Below are positions 1 to 4,998 of a stretch of 12,571 nucleotides of DNA, piece by piece. Source of the DNA: an uncultured Bacilli bacterium (GTDB lineage Bacteria > Bacillota_I > Bacilli_A > RF39 > UBA660); assembly GCA_944358665.1 (NCBI GenBank), contig CALVRP010000049.1, positions 1-12,571 of the forward strand. Direction: 5' to 3'. The position numbers and the translations under genes were made by a program. Positions within the stretch are counted from its first letter, which is position 1. Each line of letters begins with the position of its first letter. Under the pieces are notes generated by a model. The model was given only the letters and a program-made list of their open reading frames with translations, was not told the DNA's origin and did no database searches.

Positions 1-1
1 T

Positions 2-49
2 GTTAGAAATAATAAATCAGAATGCCATTTTAGAATAGTTAAATTTTAA
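2..49 (+). CDS. Possible 3' end of an upstream plus-strand gene (partial)
   Basis: This frame is open from the left edge to a TAA at 47-49 and would end a protein with about 15 residues finishing in CHFRIVKF. A C-terminal FRIV/FRVV ending is familiar from formylglycine-generating-enzyme-like (SUMF1) domains, but 15 residues cannot establish that. The idea of a plus-strand gene ending here is supported by the plus-strand T-run on the hairpin at 191-234, which lies between it and the convergent surface-protein gene. It could equally be chance. Confidence 0.3.
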   Translation, partial: VRNNKSECHFRIVKF

Positions 50-81
50 CATTAATTTGGGGTAAGGGGAAATCTGCCCTT

Positions 82-101
82 TTTTAGGATTTTTCCTAAA
101 A
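82..101. other. Perfect 8-bp hairpin, unassigned
   Basis: TTTTAGGA (82-89) and TCCTAAAA (94-101) form a perfect 8-bp stem around a TTTT loop. It is followed on the plus strand by T-rich sequence to about 120. Just upstream, AAGGG (63-67) and CCCTT (76-80 region) can form a 5-bp stem before a run of T. These are weak terminator-like structures for a possible plus-strand gene ending at 49. The stem is A/T-rich, so its function is uncertain. Confidence 0.35.
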
Positions 102-184
102 TAAATTTATTTTTATTTTTCAGATTAATCACCTATATATAATTTAATTAAAATAAACAAAAAAGTCAAATAATTTCCCATAAT

Positions 185-234
185 AAAAAGCACGGCCTAC
201 CAATGAGACGGGAAATGGTAAGCCGTGTTTTTTT
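185..234. terminator. Two-way Rho-independent terminator
   Basis: CACGGC-C-TACCA (191-202) pairs with TGGTA-A-GCCGTG (216-227): 6 bp, one C/A mismatch, then 5 bp, with a 13-base loop. On the plus strand it is followed by seven T (228-234); on the minus strand by CTTTTT (complement of 185-190). It is the first strong terminator after the stop of the minus-strand surface-protein gene at 254. It would also stop plus-strand transcription entering from the left. Confidence 0.88.
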
Positions 235-253
235 ATATAATTAATTTTCTCAT

Positions 254-2920
254 TTAACTTGGGCAGGTGCTTGATGTTTCATAGGAGTTAGATGGTTTGT
301 TCCCACACACTATTCCTGATTTATAAGTGTAAGTACTAAAAGATCTACTAACATAAATACCGCCGTTACTTGAATTTGCAGTATTATTTTTTATTGTTCC
401 TCCATTTAATGTGAAAGTTGCAGTGTGAGAAGAATTACTAGCAGACATCCATACTCCAGCACCGTGAGTAGCTGCAGTGTTTCCACTAATTTCACCACCA
501 TTCATTGTTACTTTAGCACTACTATAAATTTCCATCCCACCCCCTCCGCGACTGATAGCCTTATTATTAATAATTTTAATATTTTCTATATTTGTAACCG
601 AAGTGCCTGTACAACGTATACCACCACCTGAAATTGCACTATTATTAGAAATAATTCCACCATTTATTATTAAGGTTCCAAGATTGTTATGTATCCCGCC
701 ACCTACATTTTCAGCTTTATTATTGTCAATCAAACCTCCTTTTAAATATAAAGTTCCATCATTTTCAATACCACCGCCATTGTTAGTAACAGTATTAGAT
801 ACAATTTCAACATCTTCAATTGTAGCAGTAGTGCCTGAATTAATATGAATTCCTCCACCATTAAGAGCGGTATTATGGCTTATTCTACCACCTTTAATTA
901 CTAAATTGCCATAACTAGTTCCAGAAACACCATTATAAATACCGCCACCATTATCTGAAGCATCATTTTGATGAATACTACCATCATTCATAAGAAAATA
1001 ACCAGCATTACAAACTCCGCCACATAATTGCCGAGAAACATTATTAAAAATTTCGCCACCATTCATTATAAAATCACCGCCTGCATTAAATATAGCACCA
1101 TTTAGTGCGGAATTATCATATATGTCGCCACCATTCATTATTAAAGTGCCTTTACTCCAGCCTCTTTCTTCATCATCACGATAAATAAATATAGCACTTC
1201 CGCCTGAAGTAAATGATGCATTTTGTATAATTTCTCCGGCATTAATAGTAAGAGTCCCACCATTTATTAAAAAGCCACCGCCATAGTTATTTACATTATT
1301 AGCCGCAGTAATTTCTGCTCCAGCTTCTATATAAGTATTTCCTCCGACGTTTATCATTGCAGTTTGGGCTTCTACACTATCACCATCTATTGTTATATCT
1401 TTTAAAGTTAAAGTTCCAACTGTTTGATTGATGATAAAACTTGTTAAATTATTCCCTCTGATAATAGAATTAACAGAATCATCTGTACTATAACTTGTTA
1501 AGGTTATATTTTTATTTTCATCAAATGTCGTTGCGCTATTAACTGTTATATCATCCATAACATATATTGTCGCCGTTGGCGCTGCTTCCTCATAAGCTTT
1601 CGCTATTGTCGCATATGGATTACTTATCGTTCCAGTTCCACTTGTATCACTACCTTTACTTGATACATATAAATTATATCTTATAACTGTATAACTACTA
1701 CTTACAGTATTTGTTCCATCAGTTACTTTGGCGACTAATATTCCATCACTGGTAAAATCAACATCCACTGTACTATTATTTACTTCTACTTCTTCACCAT
1801 CATCTTTAATATATGTGCATGTATAAGTACTACCACATCCAGATGGGTATGTTATTGTTACTACTATATTTGTTCCATTATCACTTTCTTTAAATGTTGG
1901 TACTGAAATTTTTAATGTACTTTCCGTTGTATTTCCACTGGCATTCATATTAATACCATTAGTTACTCTAACATCTATTTCATATTCAGTTTCTTGATTT
2001 AATCCAGTAAATGTATATTTATTACTATTTCCATTATCAATCCAAGTTCTTCCACCGTCGATACTAAATTCATATTTACTTATTCCACTCTCTTCATCAA
2101 CAGCATTTACTACTGTAGTTATACTATTTGTCGTACTTGTAGTATTAATACTATTTATTACTGGTGGTGTTGTATCTATAGCTTTAAATATCGCATACAA
2201 TGTTATATCTTCAGTTCCCATTGTTAAAGATGTTAATCCTTCTGAAGCCTGCGGATTTGTATTCCAACCTTTAAATTCATAACCTTTTTTAGTTGCTGTA
2301 TAACTTAGATTTATACTTTCTCCTTCAGCTACATATTGATTCTCCGCAGTTGTACTTTCACCACCATTTGTTGTGTAATCATACGTTACTAAGTGATCCT
2401 CTGTTGGTTCTATCATTCCACCACTATTTTGCATAAATCCTAAATCTATTTGCGTTTCACCACTTGTTCCACTTCCATCTCCACTATAATTACTGTTATA
2501 TTCTATTCTGACTGTTAATGTGGCTGTTTCGCCTTTATATAATGTTTGACCTTTCACTAAACCTGATGAGGCTATTTTTACCGCTTCATTATTACTATTT
2601 GTTATTCCTAAGGTATCTAATTTCGCATCAAAAGTTCCGGCATTTTCAACCATTACCTTATATTCGACATAATCACCTTTACTATATAAATTTGCTTCTA
2701 AATTAGCAGTTAATTCCGTATAAGTATTTTTAACATTTTCCGCGCTACCACCAGTATCACTTACTTCCGCACTTATTATTTTTATATTCCATTCACTACT
2801 TATTTCTGTTGTCCCATTTATATTTAATTGTGTTTGAAAAGCGGCATAACCCACTGTCATCAAACATACTATTCCTACTAATACTAATATTATTTTTTTA
2901 TTTGCATTTCTCCGCCTCAT
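254..2920 (-). CDS. N-terminally anchored surface protein with B-repeat, FnIII-like and beta-helix regions
   Basis: This is a predicted cell-surface protein of 888 residues. Residues about 9-27 form one hydrophobic signal/anchor segment after a basic RRRNANKK start. An Ig-like beta region follows (about 35-165). An InlB-type B-repeat (Listeria-Bacteroides repeat) lies at about 178-247, with the usual GYEFKGW core and a LYAIF end. An FnIII-like segment (about 250-337) begins DTTPP. A right-handed beta-helix occupies about 415-865 and is entered by a YVSSKGSDTSGTG stretch typical of such domains. No LPxTG sorting signal or C-terminal membrane segment is visible; the protein ends in Ser/Thr/Cys-rich residues. 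A GTG nine bases upstream (2929) is in frame, but AGAGGTG sits 6 bases before ATG 2920, so 2920 is preferred. Family knowledge suggests adhesion or carbohydrate contact; this is inference. The gene is monocistronic, between a terminator and a divergent XRE repressor. Confidence 0.88.
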   Translation of the reverse strand: MRRRNANKKIILVLVGIVCLMTVGYAAFQTQLNINGTTEISSEWNIKIISAEVSDTGGSAENVKNTYTELTANLEANLYSKGDYVEYKVMVENAGTFDAKLDTLGITNSNNEAVKIASSGLVKGQTLYKGETATLTVRIEYNSNYSGDGSGTSGETQIDLGFMQNSGGMIEPTEDHLVTYDYTTNGGESTTAENQYVAEGESINLSYTATKKGYEFKGWNTNPQASEGLTSLTMGTEDITLYAIFKAIDTTPPVINSINTTSTTNSITTVVNAVDEESGISKYEFSIDGGRTWIDNGNSNKYTFTGLNQETEYEIDVRVTNGINMNASGNTTESTLKISVPTFKESDNGTNIVVTITYPSGCGSTYTCTYIKDDGEEVEVNNSTVDVDFTSDGILVAKVTDGTNTVSSSYTVIRYNLYVSSKGSDTSGTGTISNPYATIAKAYEEAAPTATIYVMDDITVNSATTFDENKNITLTSYSTDDSVNSIIRGNNLTSFIINQTVGTLTLKDITIDGDSVEAQTAMINVGGNTYIEAGAEITAANNVNNYGGGFLINGGTLTINAGEIIQNASFTSGGSAIFIYRDDEERGWSKGTLIMNGGDIYDNSALNGAIFNAGGDFIMNGGEIFNNVSRQLCGGVCNAGYFLMNDGSIHQNDASDNGGGIYNGVSGTSYGNLVIKGGRISHNTALNGGGIHINSGTTATIEDVEIVSNTVTNNGGGIENDGTLYLKGGLIDNNKAENVGGGIHNNLGTLIINGGIISNNSAISGGGIRCTGTSVTNIENIKIINNKAISRGGGGMEIYSSAKVTMNGGEISGNTAATHGAGVWMSASNSSHTATFTLNGGTIKNNTANSSNGGIYVSRSFSTYTYKSGIVCGNKPSNSYETSSTCPS
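326..1309 (-). repeat. Degenerate beta-helix rung repeats in the surface-protein gene
   Basis: The C-terminal half of the surface protein repeats a unit of roughly 24-32 residues with the shape GGGI-x-N-x-G-T-L-x-I-x-GG-x-I-x-x-N. About eleven rungs can be read, for example LIMNGGDIYDN, FIMNGGEIFNN, LVIKGGRISHN, LYLKGGLIDNN, LIINGGIISNN and FTLNGGTIKNN. The DNA copies have diverged, so this is a protein-level repeat rather than a recent tandem duplication. Confidence 0.75.
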
Positions 2921-2954
2921 AAGCAACACCTCTTATCTCATATCTTCTATTTTT

Positions 2955-2983
2955 ATATTATCATATTTTGCCATAAACTTCAA
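2955..2983 (-). promoter_or_regulatory. SigA-type promoter of the surface-protein gene
   Basis: Read on the minus strand, TTGAAG (2978-2983) and TAATAT (2955-2960) are separated by 17 bases. This gives a 34-base leader region to the ATG at 2920 that includes AGAGGTG. The -35 box lies wholly inside the left arm of the 12-base inverted repeat at 2973-3001, so a protein bound there should block RNA polymerase. Confidence 0.7.
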
Positions 2984-3001
2984 CTACTCGTTGAAGTTTA
3001 T
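2973..3001. promoter_or_regulatory. Inverted-repeat operator between the surface-protein and XRE genes
   Basis: ATAAACTTCAAC (2973-2984) and GTTGAAGTTTAT (2990-3001) are perfect 12-base inverted arms around a 5-base spacer (TACTC). The element lies in the divergent promoter region. Each arm contains a TTGAAG that can serve as a -35 box, one for each direction. A dimeric XRE-type regulator commonly binds such dyads next to its own gene, so autoregulation plus control of the surface protein is likely. No T-run follows, which argues against a terminator. Confidence 0.7.
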
Positions 3002-3018
3002 TTGTCTTATTATATGAG
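2991..3018 (+). promoter_or_regulatory. Possible promoter of the XRE gene
   Basis: TTGAAG (2991-2996) in the right arm of the dyad is followed after 16 bases by TATGAG (3013-3018), a 4/6 match to TATAAT. A better -10 hexamer, TATTAT at 3008-3013, has only an 11-base gap to the same -35. The exact start is therefore unclear, but initiation within or beside the dyad fits an autoregulated gene. Confidence 0.4.
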
Positions 3019-3042
3019 AAAATATTGATAGAGGTAATACAT

Positions 3043-3273
3043 ATGCAGAAAAAAGATTCAAATTATATTTACTATTTAGTCGGTAAAAATATTAAAAAAT
3101 ATCGTAAAATAAAAGGCTATACTCAACAAGAGTTAGCCGACGAAATTGGTTATTCCGTTGGTTTTATCAGTAATATCGAAAGTAAAAGTTACCTACAAAC
3201 TTTTAGCCTAGACACTTTATACTTAATATCTCAAAAATTAAATATTAATATTAAACAATTATTCGATGAATAA
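3043..3273 (+). CDS. Small XRE-family helix-turn-helix repressor
   Basis: This 76-residue DNA-binding protein is essentially one HTH_3/Cro-C1 domain. Residues about 15-72 hold the five-helix fold. The recognition unit runs YTQQELADEIGYSVGFISNIES (about 26-47), with the usual Q-ELA spacing, and ends in a typical LNINIKQLFDE helix. There is no extra ligand-binding or dimerisation domain. An in-frame TTG lies at 3025, but GAGGT sits 7 bases before ATG 3043, so the latter is the chosen start. The gene is divergent from the large surface-protein gene and shares with it the dyad at 2973-3001, making it the best candidate regulator of both. Proteins of this size occur as phage-like repressors and SinR-like regulators; no phage genes are nearby. 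Confidence 0.88.
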   Translation: MQKKDSNYIYYLVGKNIKKYRKIKGYTQQELADEIGYSVGFISNIESKSYLQTFSLDTLYLISQKLNINIKQLFDE

Positions 3274-3275
3274 AC

Positions 3276-3320
3276 AATAGCTCCCCACCAAAAAGTGGAG
3301 AGCTATTTAAATATATTTTT
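3276..3320 (+). terminator. Terminator after the XRE gene, convergent with lemA
   Basis: AATAGCTC-C-CCAC (3276-3288) pairs with GTGG-A-GAGCTATT (3295-3307): 4 bp plus 8 bp with one mismatch and a CAAAAA loop. A T-rich tail with a run of T follows at about 3314-3321. On the minus strand the hairpin has no good U-run, so termination of lemA there is less certain. Confidence 0.7.
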
Positions 3321-3872
3321 TTAAAATTTTACTTCAGGTAATTCTTTATCAGCTTCTTCAGCTTCAAAGAATTCTTCAGGTGTAAATTTAAACATACCAG
3401 CAATTATATTAGAAGGAAACATTTCTAATTTATTTTTATATGCTAGTACCATATTATTATAAACATCACGAGCAGTTGCGATTTTATCTTCCGTATCTCT
3501 TAAATTATTTTGTAAATCTAAAAAGTTAGTATTAGCTTTTAAATCTGGATAACTCTCAGCAACCGCAAACAAATTTCCTAAAGCTGTACTTAAAGCTCCA
3601 GCTGCTTTCATTTCTTCTTCTTGTCCTTTAGCATTAACTGCATTATTTCTAGCAGTTACAACTTCATCTAAAGTGCTTTTTTCATGAGCCGCATAACCTT
3701 TAACAGTTTCTACTAAATTAGGAATTAAATCATTTCTTCTTTTTAGTAGTACTTCAATACCTGCCCAACCATCTTTAACTTTGTTTCTAAAGTCTACTAA
3801 ACTGTTGTATGTTACAATTACATAGATAATTAATATTAAAACTATTACACCTATAATAATTAATGCTATCAT
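3321..3872 (-). CDS. lemA: LemA family membrane protein
   Basis: This 183-residue protein starts with one hydrophobic helix (about 2-23, MIALIIIGVIVLILIIYVIV) and continues as a long helical domain. Family hallmarks are visible: YNSLVDFRNKVKDGWAGIEV, then LKRRNDLIPNLVETVKGYAAHE, AESYPDLKANTNF and LQNNLRDTEDKIATARDVYN. The length and the C-terminal FPSNIIAGMF stretch are typical. Two other in-frame starts exist (TTG 3890, ATG 3878). GGAGG directly abuts ATG 3878 but lies 6 bases before ATG 3872, so 3872 is preferred. The cellular role of LemA proteins is poorly defined: they are membrane-anchored, with an exposed four-helix domain. The gene stands alone, divergent from sspI and convergent with the XRE gene. 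Confidence 0.93.
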   Translation of the reverse strand: MIALIIIGVIVLILIIYVIVTYNSLVDFRNKVKDGWAGIEVLLKRRNDLIPNLVETVKGYAAHEKSTLDEVVTARNNAVNAKGQEEEMKAAGALSTALGNLFAVAESYPDLKANTNFLDLQNNLRDTEDKIATARDVYNNMVLAYKNKLEMFPSNIIAGMFKFTPEEFFEAEEADKELPEVKF

Positions 3873-3894
3873 TTTCATCCTCCGTTCCAAATTA

Positions 3895-3900
3895 ATTATA
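3895..3900 (-). promoter_or_regulatory. -10 box of the lemA promoter
   Basis: A perfect TATAAT on the minus strand lies 22 bases before the lemA ATG at 3872, directly after a TG. The hexamer 17 bases upstream (TATATT) is a poor -35, so only the -10 is called. It faces away from the sspI promoter in the same gap. Confidence 0.45.
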
Positions 3901-3910
3901 CACTAAATAA

Positions 3911-3938
3911 TTAAAAAAATATACCATTTTTGTATAAT
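3911..3938 (+). promoter_or_regulatory. Possible promoter of sspI
   Basis: TTAAAA (3911-3916), 16 bases, then a perfect TATAAT (3933-3938) could start transcription about 35 bases before the sspI ATG. In Bacillus, sspI is read by forespore sigma G. I do not see a convincing sigma-G pair here, so this may be a vegetative-type or poorly conserved promoter. Confidence 0.4.
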
Positions 3939-3980
3939 TTTTTAGATAATGTTAAAGCTATTTATGAAAGGATTGATTTG

Positions 3981-4184
3981 ATGGAAATAAATATTAGACA
4001 GCATATTAAAAATAACTTTAAAGATAGTGATATTAACGAAATAAAAGAAGCCATTAATGGCAATATCAACACCAATGAAGAATTAGCTCTTCCAGGAATG
4101 GGCGTATTTTTTGAAATAATTTGGCAAAACTGTGACAATGCCTTTCAAAATGAAATGGTTAAACTATTGAAAAATAATTTATAA
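3981..4184 (+). CDS. sspI: Small acid-soluble spore protein, SspI family
   Basis: This 67-residue protein carries the diagnostic SspI core ELALPGMGVFFEIIWQN (about 34-50), followed by a QNEMVKLLKNNL helix. It corresponds to the LPGLGVLFEVxWxNA and EML elements of Bacillus SspI (about 70 residues). AAAGGA lies 8 bases before ATG 3981, and this start gives the family length. An upstream in-frame ATG at 3930 would overlap the TATAAT box and add 17 unmatched residues, so it is rejected. In Bacillus the protein is made in the forespore and becomes part of the mature spore core; its exact job is unknown. Its presence implies that this organism, or a recent ancestor, forms spores. The single Cys51 is unusual for a spore-core protein. 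The gene is monocistronic and convergent with the unknown minus-strand gene. Confidence 0.85.
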   Translation: MEINIRQHIKNNFKDSDINEIKEAINGNINTNEELALPGMGVFFEIIWQNCDNAFQNEMVKLLKNNL

Positions 4185-4212
4185 AAAAAGCGATTGTAAT
4201 AATCGTTTTTTT
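4184..4212. terminator. Shared convergent terminator of sspI and the minus-strand unknown gene
   Basis: CGATT (4191-4195) and AATCG (4201-4205) pair around a GTAAT loop. They are flanked by a G-T pair and by A6 on the left and T7 on the right, which extend the stem and provide U-runs in both directions. The right side overlaps the TAA stop of the minus-strand gene (4211-4213), and the left side begins in the sspI stop. Confidence 0.82.
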
Positions 4213-4951
4213 ACTGACAAATAACTCCAGCTATATACGTTGGACTAGTAAAATTACCGCCTTCATAAGTTATTGTATAAGAAGAACCGGAATAACTTCC
4301 TGGAGTACAAGTTTTAATTGTACTGTTAAAAGTAATTTGTCCACTTGCAAAACTAAAACTATTTCCATCAATATATTCAGGACTTAACATCGTATTTAAA
4401 TTTGGATTAGCATTTGCAAGCGAAACAAAAGTTGGGTCTTCAACCGGCACACTATTTAAAGCATCAGCTAAACTGTAAATCACTGCCATATTTTGATCAA
4501 AGACTTCAAAATTAGCACTATTAGCATCAACTGTTGTCATAAATAGCATATTATCTAAAACCGCTAATTTATGAACCGTAGAGTTACTAGCTACACTTGA
4601 AATTTCTGCATCATTAACATATATACCAGTATTTTCATCCTCTGAATTAGAATAGTATATAACGGCATTTAATGTTTGACCATTAATAACAACATCCGTC
4701 AAATTAATTTTATTTAAAGCTCCGCATATCTCTGTATTGTTCGCAATATCATTAAATTCATTCATCGTCATATCAAAAGTACAACTACTAGCCACTTCTG
4801 GCATTTGGGTAACTGACGGAGTATTATTTTCTTCTTTTACCTCATCACCAGTAAATGATCTATAAACAAATAATCCTAAATAAATAATAAGTAGTAAAAT
4901 AATGCCTGTTAAAATATAGACAATGCTAACCTTTTTATTTTCCCTTTCCAT
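4211..4951 (-). CDS. Membrane-anchored extracytoplasmic protein of unknown function
   Basis: I do not recognise this 246-residue protein. After a basic MERENKK start there is one membrane helix (about 9-30) and a low-complexity linker rich in Glu, Asn, Thr and Pro. An exposed domain of about 190 residues follows. Four cysteines (57, 76, 215, 245) lie outside the membrane helix and could form two disulfides. The C-terminus is rich in Gly, Ser, Thr and Tyr and looks beta-stranded. AGGTG lies 6 bases before ATG 4951; an in-frame GTG at 4960 would fall inside that ribosome site and is rejected. The gene starts 47 bases after dnaE on the same strand with no terminator between them, so it is probably the second gene of that transcript. 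There is no functional link to dnaE that I can see. Confidence 0.75.
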   Translation of the reverse strand: MERENKKVSIVYILTGIILLLIIYLGLFVYRSFTGDEVKEENNTPSVTQMPEVASSCTFDMTMNEFNDIANNTEICGALNKINLTDVVINGQTLNAVIYYSNSEDENTGIYVNDAEISSVASNSTVHKLAVLDNMLFMTTVDANSANFEVFDQNMAVIYSLADALNSVPVEDPTFVSLANANPNLNTMLSPEYIDGNSFSFASGQITFNSTIKTCTPGSYSGSSYTITYEGGNFTSPTYIAGVICQ

Positions 4952-4998
4952 TCTTATCACCTATTCATATAATAACATATTTTATTTTTTCATGCAAT

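Noticed and set aside
50..170. Minus-strand promoter-like TTGACT-17-TAAATT (141-169) followed by AGGTGAT and a possible CTG-started 23-codon frame
   Set aside because: No ATG, GTG or TTG start follows at a suitable distance, the short frame has no recognisable content, and the flanking layout fits a convergent intergenic gap.
173..216. ATTTCCC (173-179) can pair with GGGAAAT (210-216), giving an alternative fold to the terminator hairpin
   Set aside because: It shares only one base with the terminator stem, so it would not compete strongly. There is no other sign of a riboswitch or attenuator.
425..848. Plus-strand open frames opposite the beta-helix region
   Set aside because: They are shadows of the repeat-rich minus-strand gene, lack ribosome sites and have compositions mirroring the Gly/Asn rungs.
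2885..2900. Seven-base A/T run near the start of the surface-protein gene as a phase-variation tract
   Set aside because: It is short and explained by Lys-Lys-Ile codons in an AT-rich genome. No longer homopolymer or tandem repeat is present.
3043..3273. XRE gene as a prophage remnant
   Set aside because: No integrase, phage structural gene or attachment-site repeat is seen nearby; the gene pairs with a surface protein instead.
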